Part shown: positions 34,496-48,114 of the stretch, piece after piece
How positions within the stretch are numbered: position 1 is the first letter of the stretch
How the letters are laid out: every line of letters begins with the position of its first letter
Assembly: GCA_907163375.1 (NCBI GenBank)
Contig: CAJQUW010006804.1
Span: forward strand, 558,001-622,000
Reading direction: 5' to 3'
Origin: Prostheceraeus crozeri
Lineage: Eukaryota > Platyhelminthes > Polycladida > Euryleptidae
Length of the DNA: 64,000 bases
Notes under the pieces: generated by a model
What the model was told of the DNA's origin: nothing
The model's input: only the letters and a program-made list of their open reading frames with translations
Database searches by the model: none
Made by a program: the position numbers and the translations under genes

Positions 34496-36359
34496 GATTA
34501 CAAAAAATCATGTAAACTGTGGATAATTTATGTTCGAGACAATACAGCATTTGCAACACTCTAACAGAGGTTTTATGCATGCATTTGCACTTGAGAGATG
34601 ATTATCGGATTTGTGTCAAATCATGGCACGCATATCTGCTAGTAGGGTAGGTTAACTGCCTCTGAAAATGGTTAGATAAGTTTCTGACATTTCTGCTTGC
34701 TGGCCGAGAACCTAGGAATCTGATGGTCCAGATCATAGTTCTAATACACAACTAGCTATGTATATCGTCGATGAAACGAAATGTAGGACTCAAACAGGCG
34801 AATGAAATCAATTCGATATCAAACGTGAAGAACCATCCTACTTTCTATTAAATGCTTTCGTTTTTCAAAATGCATGCTTCATTAGCTTAAATAAACGGGC
34901 TTCGTAGAGACCAAACAGGAGGAGATTCCGCCGCTAATCTGGCGGAATCTTGCTTATTCGGTGGTGAAATATTGAATATCAGTTGCACGGCGATATTCGG
35001 CTTTCTTCATGGTTTGATAGAAGAAGCAATTGGCAAAGAGCCGAAAAAATTAACGAAATTTCGCTGGGCGACATGCACTTTTGATTTCCCCAATTGGTTA
35101 ATCATTTCTTAATTCTAAAGAAATCATATTGAAAACTATTCCTAAATAACTTTTATCATTCCTATCCTGATAAATTAGCTAATCTGCGTGACTTTCGAAT
35201 ATGCAAGAAGCATATAACCGCATTACAATAATCATGCACTACCACTCACTCATACAATGAGATTTGAAGTCGCAAGTAGTGATTAATGTATTTTGTTAAT
35301 GAAGACACTTTTTAGTCATAAGTGGAAAACAAGTAGAACGAAATGATCGGACCGGGCTTGAACCTGAATAATTACTGTAATGAGGGACGGGTCGAGTTTA
35401 TATGTCTTCATAGATCTGATCCGGACGGGCAAGGAAATTCAGACAATTTATCGGCCTACTTCATTCACCAACAATAGAATAAGAAAAAAGTTATCTTTAG
35501 AGAAATCTCCCTATATTTCATGTTCAAAACTCATTATTAGAGTTTCGTTGACACAATTACCGAATCAATCAGACAGGCATAAGGGAAGTAAACGAAACTC
35601 AACGAAATGATAGAGTAATGTGGCTCTTAATCTCATGCATATAGTCGAAGTCAACGGCTAAATAAACAAGCAGGGTTAGTCAGTTTTGATGAAATATACA
35701 CTGAAAAGCTAATGCTCACTAAATGACTGACTGTAAAGTTGAATGATCCGCAAGTGTTGTTTAGCATGCTGATTCCTTCTCACTGGTGCTCAATATGTTT
35801 GAATGCCATTTAACTGATATATCAAATAAACCATCTTTTGGAGCAAAACAGCGTTAACAGTTTTGAGGATTATTTCATCAGCAAGTAGATATGCACATGT
35901 AGAGCCTCAACTCGGTGCATTTACTTCTAGACTTTTCAGTGGTGCTAATATGATGTGATCATTACCTAGCTACCAAAAGATTTCAAATCTATTCTTATTT
36001 GCATAAACAGAAGCGAAATATCATACTAGCAGAGCATAGATGAAAACATAAATCTAACAAAAAATAAATGATGCATCAGACGTCGTTCAAAAAAATAAAG
36101 TTTGCAGCTACAACTTCATCAAATTTTGTACCGGTACTTGCTTCTCTGAAAACTCGCTTCTGTTCACTTTAATAGTTTTGTATTCTTTCCAGTCGTAGTA
36201 GTTGTGATAATCACTATCCTAACTATCATACATGCTAAAGTGCACTGTGATTGAGTTCAATGCAAGCTTTCTACGAATGGCACTCACTGATTTAATTACA
36301 GAAGCAAAATACATGTAATTTAGCTACATAAGTAACCGCCAGATAAATAGATAGTTGGA
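34496..36359. other. AT-rich stretch, no supported gene
   Basis: No recognised domain, tRNA-like box or terminal repeat. A GGCGGAATCT/GATTCCGCC inverted word occurs around 34925-34949. Confidence 0.3.
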
Positions 36360-36590
36360 TAGGTGGTAAGATAGCTCAGTTGACTTTGGGTCGCACTTCG
36401 GTTCGTAGGTGCAGAGGGTCTGGGTTCGAGTCTATCCACCCAGGGAGGCATGAACACTTGCACGAGAGGCTACAGACTGCTTTCTGAAGTGTGCGAAGGA
36501 TGTCCAAGCGCCAGCTTGCTGATATGCCTTTGTGCCTTGGGTGGACAGGAATGAGTAAAAAAACAGAAATGGAATTATGATAAGTTTGGT
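36360..36590 (+). repeat. tRNA-derived SINE
   Basis: A-box-like ATAGCTCAGTTGAC (36371-36384) and B-box GGGTTCGAGTC (36422-36432) are spaced somewhat wider than in a tRNA. The body GAACACTTGCACGAGAGGC, then GTGCGAAGGATGTCCAAGCG leads to GAATGAGTAAAAAAACAG at about 36548-36566, a short A-rich end. The cloverleaf does not close, so it is a SINE and not a tRNA gene. It is a different family from those at 7.27, 10.5 and 51.4 kb. Confidence 0.7.
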
Positions 36591-38003
36591 TCAGTTACAG
36601 TGATTAGTTGATTACCTGCATAGGATTTTCCTGTTGCTTTGAAGTATTCGAAGAAATAGTATCGATTTCGTTGCACTGATCGTTAGTTAACGATGCGAGG
36701 GTCGACGAAGGTGATGTCAACTTGCCGATGACGAGAAGACGACGAGATCACAGATTAACAAGCGATGAATGATTTGATGAAGATGACGCTCCACACAGCG
36801 CATTATACAATCGACGACGAGGCCTATATAAATCCAAAGATGATGCCGTTGGAAGAGTCCATGACTGGGTGCGACGACGCGAAGTATTGAAGTACTTGCA
36901 TGCATCTGAAAAGCAAGAATCCATGTATTAATGTGGAGAAAGTCATTACTGATGTTATTTTGTAGGCTCTTAAGCCATGTTTTTCGAATGCTTTAAAACA
37001 AAAGTATATTGTGTTGCTTTTGGTTTTTGTTTTTGTTTATTGCAGCATCATCGGTCGTTTTCTTCAATTTAGTAATCTGCTGCATGAGTCGACAACTTCA
37101 AGATTTTCTGATGCGCGAAGCAGAGTACCTGTAATTTTTACAGCATCCTAGTCACAAGTGTATTATGCGTATGTTTATCACATAAATCTGTCGGTTGGAA
37201 GTGTGCTAGGCCGCCACTCTTAACATCCATGGATAGACAGCGCTACTGGTTCACTTAAACTGCTCTCGCTGAGAGTCAAAAGTTAAGACGGCTATCAACA
37301 AATCTAAATCATACTCATCAATTATTAAGATCTAAATAGTTGTAGGATTTATAAGAGCATGACTGTACTAAAAGAATGCTTGAAGCGCGGTTTTAAAACC
37401 TGGTTTTACAAGCACTTTCAAAGCACTATTTTAAAAGTTTTTTATTTGTGACAGATTGATGCCAGGAAATTTATCTCACTTAGAAAAATGCAAAAGTTAA
37501 TTTATCGATGACACGAACACGACGAGAACGCAGATTAACAAACGACTCTGATGAAATCTGGCAACATCTCTAAAGCCATTACTTATTGGTTTGCAGAGTA
37601 AGTCGTATATCGCATGTCACTATCTGAAAATATTTTAAAAACAATTGAAACAAAAAGCATTTTTTGAGTTTTTTCCTTTTTAATCTCATCTTTGAATGTA
37701 TCCAGATTCCAGACCAAACTTCACGCCTTTATACACCAAAGGTTTTGTTAAAACATAAAATCAAATTTTTGAATGTATGCATAGCACACAGGAAACTAAT
37801 CTTTCTATTTATAATTAGGTCGCATATAACACTTCTTGTAATTACAGACCGGACTGATTAATTAAACCAGAGCGCAGGTCAGGCATTTTTTTACGAACTA
37901 GGAGATGTTGAAATTATACACTAATGCTGTAGTGAATGCATAGATATATTGTAGCAGACGAACCAAATTGTCCCTGAAGAAACGAAAGTGATTTATTTGC
38001 TAG
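36591..38003. other. AT-rich stretch; weak duplicated GACGAGA-CAGATTAACAA words
   Basis: CGACGAGATCACAGATTAACAAGCGA (about 36737-36765) and CGACGAGAACGCAGATTAACAAACGA (about 37520-37545) are alike over some 26 bp, about 780 bp apart. No other shared sequence was noticed; may be a small dispersed repeat. Confidence 0.4.
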
Positions 38004-38210
38004 AAATTACCATACATGAGTGAGTCTCACAAAGAAATTGCGAAAAAAGTTCATAGAGTAAACTCAATATTGAAAAAGTCTAATATAAAATTAGCGTTTA
38101 ATACGTATAAAACCCAGTACCATTGTCATTACAAAGATAAAATCCCTTTCAACGAGCATTGCACAGAATGGGAAACTTGGGGCCATATTTTCGCTCGCAT
38201 AAATTAATAC
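38004..38210 (+). pseudogene. Penelope-like element linker fragment
   Basis: The plus strand reads KLPYMSESHKEIAKKVHRVN, then SILKKSNIKLAFNTYKTQ, then YKDKIPFNEHC. In Penelope-like proteins the stretch between reverse transcriptase and GIY-YIG nuclease typically has LPYV...S-x-x-I-x-x-I-L-x-K-x-N-I-K-x-A-F, then a KDKIP(F/L) word just before the nuclease. The order and spacing fit. A TAG stands right before the Lys, and the nuclease that should follow is not readable, so this is a short relic, in the opposite orientation to the endonuclease remnant at 244-783. Confidence 0.6.
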
Positions 38211-41200
38211 TTGAAAGGAAGATCAGGATCTGAAATTTCCTTGCATGCTCACACACCGTCCGAGCAATCAATCTCCATTCTGCTCCATACCAGATACACT
38301 CGCATTGGTGAGGATACTTAGATAAAGTCGCATGTAAATAGCAGTGCTTAATAACTCATGGATAGCCAGACTCAATCTGAGAAATTATTTTTATTTTGTT
38401 TATCCCTTTCACTTGTTAATATTAATCTTACTTTGAGAGAAAATGCCTAAGCCAATTTTCATGATCAATTTTCAGGATTTGGAAAAGCCAAGAAGAAGTT
38501 GCTAAATTTTTGATTTTTTTCTATATATTTCGGCTATTCATGTGCCATAGCCATGTTCAAGAAGACTGCATGTCAGATTGCAGGCAGACTTGTCAAGAAA
38601 AGTATACAAATTTGAGTCAATTTCACTTTGTGAAAAATTCGTTAAATGGAAATATTATTCACACTGTTCGACTCTTCACGATGTAAATTTACTGACTGTG
38701 TATATTTGATGTGGTGTCCATGATGTGGTTCGTCAGAATTCAGACTTGAATTGCGCTCAATGGAAAATTGATCTTCTTCCCCCTCGAGACTAGTACTGAC
38801 CATGACCATCAGTACTGAAGAAAGTCATCTGTAGACCCAAACTCGCAGACAAGGCAATTTATCTGTGTCTTTGCTACTTCATGAAAATTACAATAGCATA
38901 GCCTGTAGAGTAGATTAACACTTAAACCGACATTGCATTGAAAGCTCAGTAAATAGTAGAGAGAGGCTGCCTGTTGCCGTACTGCAAAATGTGAATGTGT
39001 GTACATAGTAACACGACACTACGTATTTGTAGCTACATTTATGAATCCACTTCAACGCGTTGTTCGTTTAACCCCGAAGCTTGTAAACGGCAAACAGAGA
39101 TCAACACGATTCTATTGGTACAACTACCAACCTCGCACCATGTTCAGAGTGCCTGTTAATTATTGTTCAAAAGCAAAATTTTCGAGAAGAACAGAAAAGT
39201 TGAAAATACTTTATGCATGAATGCGTCAATGAGATCTTGTCATAGATGAACCTACTTTCTTCATGCTGCATGGACTCTGTGTCATTGTTTTTACAAGTCG
39301 ATGAAGAATATTCAGATAGACTTTCATAGTTGTGACATACATGTAATTAATATCCACCATGTGGAAAATGAAATGCGCTGTTTTTTTGCGAGATGTATTC
39401 TTTGTTTGAGTTATTCTGAAAATTACCACCGTAGTACGGAGTGGAGAAGGAATCATTCATTAATGTCAGTTCTAGACTTGAGAATGATAGACAAAGGCTG
39501 AATTCTATTTCTTATATAAGACGCTTAGCATGCATTTCAGATCATCTTATGTCAAGTCACATAGGCCTACTTGCTTTCTACCTTATCAGTAGTTTACATT
39601 AAGAATTTAATGCTGCAATTGCTATGATTGATAGTTAATCACTTTCAAACATGTGGCAGTTACACTCCATTGAAAATTTCAAACATCACGTGAGTAGATT
39701 CAATAGAAATTATCTTTCAACCTCATATTATGATTATGTGTCCCATATCACGTTCTGAAAGTAGACACTCTTGATTACACGGTACGAATAATTAAAATAA
39801 TTTTCATCGCGAACTTTTTGTCTTCGTTTGTTCAAATTTTGTGCATGAAAAACTAGCTATAAAGCCGACACCACATCGACAGGAAGCAGAGCATTATTTC
39901 AAGAAACCATGCCTCCTACCAAAAGAATAGATTTGAATGACTTATCTATGGAAGCTGAGTTTCCTTAATGCATTCATTGTCGACCTGATCTAAGTACTTT
40001 TATCTTACTCCATTATTCTTTTCAATGCATGTTGGAATCAAAATTTAAGAAATAATTTCAATATCACCATACCTTCGAGAAATCACTTTCTTAGAAGCGT
40101 TTAAATAGGCAGAAGGGCAGTTGCTCCCAACTTTTTTTGGTTCCGCAATCTCCCTTTATTTTACAACTTCAATGCGATGCATTTATCTCTTTCATTCAGA
40201 TTTAAATGTCTATTTTTTTATCATTATTGGTTGTGAAGCTAAGGTTGATTTAAGTCATCATATCACCATTTACATAATTATCTAGCAAATTATGCAAGTG
40301 ACGATCCTATGCTCTTTCCTATTGACTTATGTATCTCTTTTTCCTGCATTTTGCTATCAGACAAACAACATCTTTCAACTGAGTACTCTTCTTTTCATGA
40401 ACTGAAAACTGGGGGAATGGAAGTCAGTGTGTGACCTGAGGTTGAATTGTCTCAATTTACAGGAAATTCTTGATTCGGTATTGCCTCCAATTGCAAATTC
40501 AAATTCAATGAGATTTCGCTTCAAATATGAAATGCAAAGCAACTTTGAAAAACAATTTCATGGGTCATTTTTAGGTAAAATTCAAAAACTTATAACCATG
40601 ATGAATCAGAGTTGAGAGACAATGCCTTGACTAATTGTGTGCAAAAGAAAGGGAAATGCCAGGTGTATATATATTGGTAGGCTCTACTGAACCCGATTTC
40701 TCATCTGTTTTTAAAAATAGATTAGTTAGAAATAGACTAGTTCGTAGAGGAACATAAAAAGTCAGCTATTGACGAACATCGCGCTATGCTACATTCAGAC
40801 AGCATAGTGCGGTTGAGTGATCTCGAATCATGTGTAAAAGCTAAGAAGTAATCTTCATAAGATATCATAATCTATGAAATGCATCACATTGATGCAAAGA
40901 ATATTCCTTACTGGTCGTAAAGATTCTGTCTAACCAAAGCTGCTCATATGAACTATGCGATGCTGTCTATTTATATTTTCCACGGACTATTGTCTAATTC
41001 AAGTTCGATGTAATTTTTTTAATTCTACAATTGTTCAAGGCATTTCTCATCGTATGTATCTTTTAATGCTCAACAGAATATGAGCAGAAGCATTCAAAAA
41101 TCCATTGTTGCTATTTCAAAACAACAACAAAATATTATTTATTTTGCAGTTAGACCCTTCAACTTAGTTTCAGTCTTTCACACGAAGCACTATTACTAGA

Positions 41201-41620
41201 GAAGCATTATTGTTGCAATTAACACTGATGCATGTATAATATCATGCAAACATTTAATTAACAAGGTTGCAACCACGAAACTGGTGATGACCTCAAACTA
41301 AGTACAAGTATTCAACATAACAGACGACCTCTGCCACTGCCTAAATGTTCGTGCAAGTTTGAACAAAATGTTCAGTTGTATGGAATCGGCGACCCCTATG
41401 AATCGCAAAATGCGAAATTTCCAATGAGTTGACCATCATTACTAGAATATTGCGAAGAAAAGGGCACGCACAAATAGTTGACAAAAGCATTGTCTGTGCT
41501 TAGCCATAAACATTTAGATGCACGCATATCAAAATTCAAGATTTACTTGTTACTCACTGCATCTGAGATGCATGTGACATTGGCATAGGCTAAGTGTACA
41601 CTTGTCAAAGGTTATGACTA
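38211..41620. other. AT-rich stretch, no supported gene
   Basis: Downstream of the Penelope-like relic, TTTCGGCTAT...CCATAGCC (about 38527-38552) resembles inverted words seen at Penelope-like 3' ends, but this is weak. Frames of 60-76 codons (39001-39501 region) are unrecognised. Confidence 0.3.
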
Positions 41621-41835
41621 TTATTAAGTCAATAAAATACACCAATACCCTTGAATCCCCGACCGAAAGCGCCTGACCCAAGAATTGAACCGAATTCTTC
41701 AGTGGCGACGAGCTAGCACATTCTTCATAAGGACAGGTGCGAGCTCGTCTCCACCGCGGACTTCGGTTCGAATCCTGGGTCAGGCGAGTGCGGTTGGGAA
41801 AACAAGGTGCTGGTGTTTTTTATTGACTTAATAGT
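41621..41835. repeat. Fold-back element: inverted dimer of a tRNA-like sequence
   Basis: Left arm (about 41621-41715) and right arm (about 41738-41835) are inverted copies. The outer ends read TATTAAGTCAATAAAA on the left and on the right's complement. Both arms carry, pointing outward, a B-box-like GGTTCGAATCC (right) or GGTTCAATTC (left) followed by TGGGTCAGGCG, the layout of a tRNA T-arm plus acceptor strand. GCTCGTC(G/T)CCAC lies near the centre in both. No protein is encoded. It could be two SINE fragments fused head to head or a fold-back MITE that captured a tRNA-like end. Confidence 0.8.
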
Positions 41836-43130
41836 TGTCATTCTCTATAAATATTCAATATACTACGACAGACCTTTGTTGTCAATGAGACTCACTTGTT
41901 CAGTAATTTCTGGGAGCACACAGTTGTTGTGTAGCAACACAAGATACAGTAGTCGCAGTTGTTACATTCGCAGCAATTCTCATGTGAAGAAACAAGGAAG
42001 AAACACGACCGTTTAAAGAAGAGTTTTATCCTCTTTTTTTAGACAGCAGAATCAATCATTAAAAAGTCTCAATAGTGAAGACACAATAGCCCTCAATGCG
42101 CACTTTTTACAGACCATTTGCAACACTCCCCGTCGGAGGAATTGTGGAAGTAAGAATGATTTAAAAGGTAGGTAGCTGCGTTAAGAAGCGATCCCCAGAA
42201 CAATGCCAATACATTTAAAATCCTGAGACCCTAACATTTCTCATTACAAATCTTTTCTAGTGTCTAAGGAAGACAGCCACTGTTATTCTGCCTTCGACTT
42301 CAATTTGTAATACGGGCAATTCATAGCTAACCACTTTTGTTTCATGTTTCGATACATCGAGGCAGCACAAAAGCCTTTTGTCTTCATCTTTTATTTGTAG
42401 AGTCCCATTCAATTGTCGTCACATTCAAACATGACAATTGCCCATGTCTATTTATCGTTCTTATCACAAAAGAAGCAAAGTGATCCGTGCCTATGGCTTG
42501 AATATGATACGTGTTGTCATCGTTATGAATGAGGGAAGAGATTTAGAAATGTTATATTGCAAGGAGATTATTCTCGTACCCAAAATCAGATTGCTGAGGT
42601 TTTTAAGAAACGTGTGTCACCGCTGTTCACGTCAGTTTCTACAAGAAGAAATAGAGAACCTTCTTCAACCGGATCTCAAGGTTCAATCCAAAATTGAAAT
42701 CTAAAATCGGCGTATCGGGACAAGAATATTGATATTCATTATGACATGTAATTAAGGCTAATCAATGCACACGTAATCAAGTCACATAATTTCTTCGATG
42801 AAACCGAAACGAAATGTTTCAATTTTTACTTTCTGTAGCATATTGATAGCTTGCAGTGTGTTATTTGAGTTCGATTTGTCGGAGTTTATGGGTCAGTGAC
42901 CTTTGAGCTGTTCATAGTTAATAGTTAAGGGTCAATGAGGGTCACTAGACTTGATCATTTTGTGTTTGGGCAGTCCTTCACTGCAAGGCAAGTCAATAGA
43001 CTACATGGTACGCCAGATTTCTTGGTAGAAAGTACAAAGCACGTCAATCCAATTCTGATTTAACATTCTAGAACACACTCTATCCAGTAAGCAGCATGAA
43101 ACAGTCGCGATCAACTGTTAATGGCCCTGC

Positions 43131-43221
43131 TGTGGGGCTACAATTTGTCCCATAACAGCATGCTTAGTTCCTACTGATTTCCTAAAAGGTTTTAATATTC
43201 TATTTTGAATTTTAGGAAGAT
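43131..43221 (+). repeat. Direct repeat, unit 1 (partner 43440-43527)
   Basis: TGTGGGGCTACAATTT and, further on, ATTCTATTTTGAATTTTAGG match the second unit, which starts GTGGGCTACACTTTC and contains the same ATTCTATTTTGAATTTTAGG. The whole unit of about 90 bp is shared with scattered changes; the units are about 309 bp apart. Confidence 0.75.
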
Positions 43222-43439
43222 CGTGAGCATCTAGTACTAAATCTTCTATGTTTCAAGTGTAATATGTCTGTAAGCCAATATGAGCAATTAAAAGCTCATT
43301 CATTTCGTTCAGGCATATGCAGAGTTAGCAGTATAACATACATGTAAAGCGAACCATGGACAACTGAACTGATAACGCGGGAAACCTGTGGTGGTCAGCC
43401 AACATTTAAGCATCACTCGCGGCCCATTGTCAGTGAACC

Positions 43440-43527
43440 TGTGGGCTACACTTTCGCCCGCATAAGTGCACTAACTTATCATTGACTTCTTAAAAGTTTG
43501 ATTATTCTATTTTGAATTTTAGGAAGT
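43440..43527 (+). repeat. Direct repeat, unit 2 (partner 43131-43221)
   Basis: Second copy of the repeat described at 43131-43221. Both contain a short internal inversion (TTCCTAAAA or TTCTTAAAA against TTTTAGGAA), so each unit can form a small hairpin. Confidence 0.75.
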
Positions 43528-46500
43528 CCTTAAGATTTTAAGCTTTAAAACTTTATTTAAAAAATAATTTAATTAATTAAATATAAATATTAAAAAATTT
43601 AAAAAAAATGTTATAAAATCCTCATTCTAACCATATTTCACACAGGTAGAATAAACTACGAATCTAGTATTTGTAACCTTTGTTCTTTGCTCATTTCTGA
43701 TAACCAATTCAAATTCTGTCTCTATATTTAAAGTGCCTTTGAAAATCGAGCATAAGTGCAAAATTAAGCATCTTATTCAATTCAGATTGCTTATATGTAC
43801 AAGGAACACTGATAAAGTCTTCGATAAGACGGTTTCGCGTTTCACCCATGATCCACAGGTGCATCCATGTAATTACTATAAAAATAGCAACTGTAACCTT
43901 CAAGCACTACTCAATAACTCTAGAAGTAATATTGTCAGTTTTATGCTATAAATGCTCAAATAGTGAATTCCAAGTCAAGAAATGGACAGATTATCATGTT
44001 TCATGATATTTTTAGTGCATTTAGTCATGTGGATGAACAGCTGCTGTAAGTTTCTGCACGATACATAACAAAGACAGTAGCGGGCTATATGCAATTCACA
44101 TTTGTTTTCAAAAATCTATTTCAGTTGCATTCAGCAGAACTTGACTATTCCAATGCAATCAAACATGCTTCCAACATTGTCTTAAGGCGTTTTCATGCGA
44201 TGTCTGATGAAACCGTTTATCAAACCAATCTACAATCAGTTTCCAACAGCAGAAAATCAATTTTTTTAATATAATTGGAATTGAACTTTTAAGCTGCTAT
44301 TTATAGTAACAGGATGACTGAGTTAGCAAGAACTGATGACATTGTAGCGAGCTTACGCCAATTGTGCAGTAAATTTGGACCAACTGAATCACAGGAGCAT
44401 CAAAATCATCCCCTGTTTTCAAGTTTCAAGATCGCTCGGGTAAAGTAAGGTTAAGAGAGTTTGGAAATCAAATTTTCAATCCTCATTTTTAGATGCAATT
44501 TCTGACTAAATGATTAATGAAATAGAAAATATAACCGTTTATTAAATCGTAGACTACAAATAGACCAAAAGCAAATTAGCTGAAAAGACAGTGAGGAGAA
44601 CAAGAACAACCTATTTCTAAAATTAACGAATAAAAATTAGGACGTGAGTTTGAAGAGCGAGTCGTAGCATCGAATATCACAATATCAAGGCGTATATTTC
44701 TCAAACAGAGAACACGTTGATGGTAACCTGAACTGTGACAATCATGAGTATACACAAGTTAATGAAAGCATAATGACAGTAAATGATGTGATGATATGAA
44801 TTAGAAGAATTACAAGTGATAGGACACTGAAAGAAGGGCTGCATGTAACTGAGTCGCGTCTTTGTTCTAATTACGCAAGCAAAATGCCTGTAAATAAAAG
44901 ATCCGCTTTCTCACGAGACCGCGTCACGTTGTCTCACGAAACCGCGTCCGTCGAAAATAGCGGGAGATTTGTCTCCTCACCACCTGTCAAGATAACTGTC
45001 AAATGAGTATATCCTAATTTGAAATGTTGAAAGCCGGTACTACAAAATGACCAATATTACATTAGTCAATTGTTTGACAGTAATTCTACATACGAGTATA
45101 GATCAGGTGTCAAACAAAATCATTACATCAGTTGGTTTTGAATAAAGAAAAACAGCAGCGCAAGAATGTCAGGCCGACATCGCGTCTACACCGACTTAAA
45201 AAAGGCTGGATGATGGTGATATAGAAGCGTGGGACTACTGTGGTAGCTACATTTTGGCATCCATTTTCCAAAAACTTTTTTTATAGTTTTGGGAATTGGG
45301 GTAATTGTTTTGATTTAATGTTCTATATGAAACTCAATAACGATTGTTCGTCAGCGTTAACCAGCGGCACCTGTCAGCAAGAAACAGCGGGAGATGCCAT
45401 TAATAGACAAGGAATTCCGCGGCTCAGTGATGCACTGAATTCATCACGCGGCTCAGTTAGATGTCACCAGAAGGAGAGGAATGACATTTTACCATAACAC
45501 GAATGACATTTGGTAAATCATTGCATGCATCACATGGAATGTAATTGGAGATCATGAATATTTATCAGTGTAAACTTCCTGATATCATGTTGAGTTTTTA
45601 TTTTATTTATGGCATCCGAAAGCGCAATTTAGTCCTAGTTAAGAAAGCCTAATTCTAAAATGTGTTTGATTATGCGGTACCATTAAAGGCGAGTGTGATG
45701 CAATGTTTTAGCGGATGCAGACAAATATACAGACGAAAGGACCATTTTTACGGTAATCGTATCACTGACCATAAGCTATCTGGGGCGACCGCACAGAAGC
45801 ACTGGTAGGTTACCAAATCTTTAACAGCATCACTCACCCATTGAAATTTGCGTGTCACTAACAACTCACTATCTAACACTGTTTCTGTGCGTACACGCTT
45901 TACTGCTTGTGTTAAATTAAAAGTTTTCATGCATGTATGTATATAGTGACTTGAATTGTACGCCTATAATAGGTATCAGTACAAACAATAAATTCGATCT
46001 CTTATTGTCTCGTGCGCTATGCTTCAGCTTTCACATATTTGGAAGCTATCTCTGCTTGTTAGCAGGTTATTCAAGGACTTTTAGTGGAAACAATCACTCA
46101 GAAATCTATTTGAATAAGTGAATTCAGTTATGTTTGATTTCGCCTCATGATAGAACTCGAAACCTCTATGACTAAACAAGCGATTTATAAAGAATGTTGT
46201 CAATCCTATTCACCAAACCTGGCAGTTATGTCAAACAAAAGATTGCAGTTCTAAACTTCTATCTGTTGGCACGCAATCCTTCGATACAAGTTTTCTGACA
46301 AAGCACTCTGTCGATGAAAGGACTTGTCTTCCATTGAACAAGATACGAAAAGCCTCGAGTCAATGCATGTAAACCTATTTATTTGTAGTTGTAATGTTTA
46401 TTCTTTGCGAGATATCTTGGAATGAAGAGAAATCTTCCAGTCTTTATCATTATATGAATAAATGCTTAAAGAAACACCCTTTAATGAAGAAGCCTCGTAT

Positions 46501-48114
46501 ACAATCTACTCTGAAATAATCTCTTTCGGAAACATTGTTACTTAGATCTTCACAAGATCACTAAGTCAATGACGAACGTGTTTCCTCGAAACAGTTGCCC
46601 CTAAACTTCACACTAAAGATGATTTTCGTGTGTGACTACAGACAGTTTTGAATTGTTTCCAAACACGATACCAAATTGATAACTTCCCATAACAGTGACT
46701 AAGAAAAGAGGTCGGAATCCTTAACGCAAATCTGTTATGCTCTGCATGGATTCTAAAGATAACAGCTCTTCTAAATAGACGCTTAATATTCGAAGAATAG
46801 GAAATTTTAAGAAAGGTCTAAATATTATTCATTTACGTTTGCGAAACAGGAAGAAGTGTAATTATTTCCTTGGAAAAATGGTTTCCCACTTTCCGAGAAA
46901 TTTACTTCGTAGATGGCCGTGAAATATGGGGCATTTCTGCATAGTGACTTGACGTTAGAAATTCAAGCAATTCAGTAGAGCTCAAGGCAAATCATCATGC
47001 AGTTTGAGTATGTACTCTACGTACTGCATCATCACTTCGAGATAAGATAAGCAGTCTCTTAAACTGCGCCATTGTTATAATAAATCTAAAATCATGCATT
47101 TAGCTCATATATCATTCGCTCCAAATCTGCAAACCAATTTGCATCAGCTTGGGGGTACATCTTTAAATAACCTTACAGGTACGCAAAATGAGATCCCAAT
47201 GCATTGGTAGAATAGTAAAAAGTTTTTATCCCTTTGAAGTGTAGGCTACCATAAACTTCTTCAAACTGCTCGGAATGACGCAATTTCTTCAGACCGCAAA
47301 GCACATCAAGCACAATTCTACGGAAGAAACAAACGTGTCTGATCGATTGAAATTTAATTTAAGACAGTCTTATGTGCATAACATGGATTTTGCCCATAGC
47401 TCAATTACTAATTATATGGACTGGCTATGAGGAGGAAAAGTTTGAAATCTAGACATACTCGTAATTGGAAAGGAAGACATCGCGTGATGATATCGCCCTA
47501 AAAATTGATCTTTCACGCATTTAGATCTTTCATATCATGTAAATGTATGGGCATAGAGCCATTCATATTGGTCTACCAAACAGATGTCACAATTAGAATT
47601 CACAAGAAAATGCAGCATATAATCTGATTTCACATTTACGTGCATGTGCATACGTAAACGTGCATTTACGTACATGTGCAGTAATACCTTGATATACGCA
47701 ACCTCGCTTATGTCTAAAGCATCTTTTTATGCAGTCACTGCCCCGCTAACGCATAAAAACAAATAAAGCTCGCTTTCATCTCTCTTGGTTTACGAATTTT
47801 TGCAATAATGTTGTGAAATATACTAAGCAGAGATGCGTTTAATACTATTAGTACTATTTTTTCTGACTCAGTGCCTTTTATAAATGATTACCAGCATTAC
47901 GGCCAAACCAGTGTCACAGAACAGTTTGTGGTGCAGTCATTTATGTTGTTCAATCATTCTGGATATCACAAGCTAGGTTGGACCATATCCAGCCATACTG
48001 GTGAGTCCCTGTAGGACGAAGCATTCAGTTAAGGAGTTAAGTGTCGAAATCGTTCAAGTCTGAGGACATCGTTCTTATTTAATCAATGCTCAGGCGAATT
48101 GACAACCTGCAATA

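Larger units (their letters stand above)
41836..48110. other. Long AT-rich stretch; one local direct repeat
   Basis: No gene recognised. Frames up to 88 codons (42438-42704 plus, 45240-45497 plus, 45748-45930 minus) match nothing I know. A 39-codon frame at 44883-45002 includes a TCTCACGA(G/A)ACCGCGTC word repeated in tandem. Near 47640-47685, ACGTGCATGTGCATACGTAAAC-like words form a cluster of short palindromes. Confidence 0.3.

Noticed and set aside
34272..34580. GRVLFEGVFYS-type repeat protein
   Set aside because: Arises from a 17-bp DNA repeat, read by chance without stops.
36366..36435. tRNA gene
   Set aside because: Box spacing is too long for a standard tRNA and the ends do not pair.
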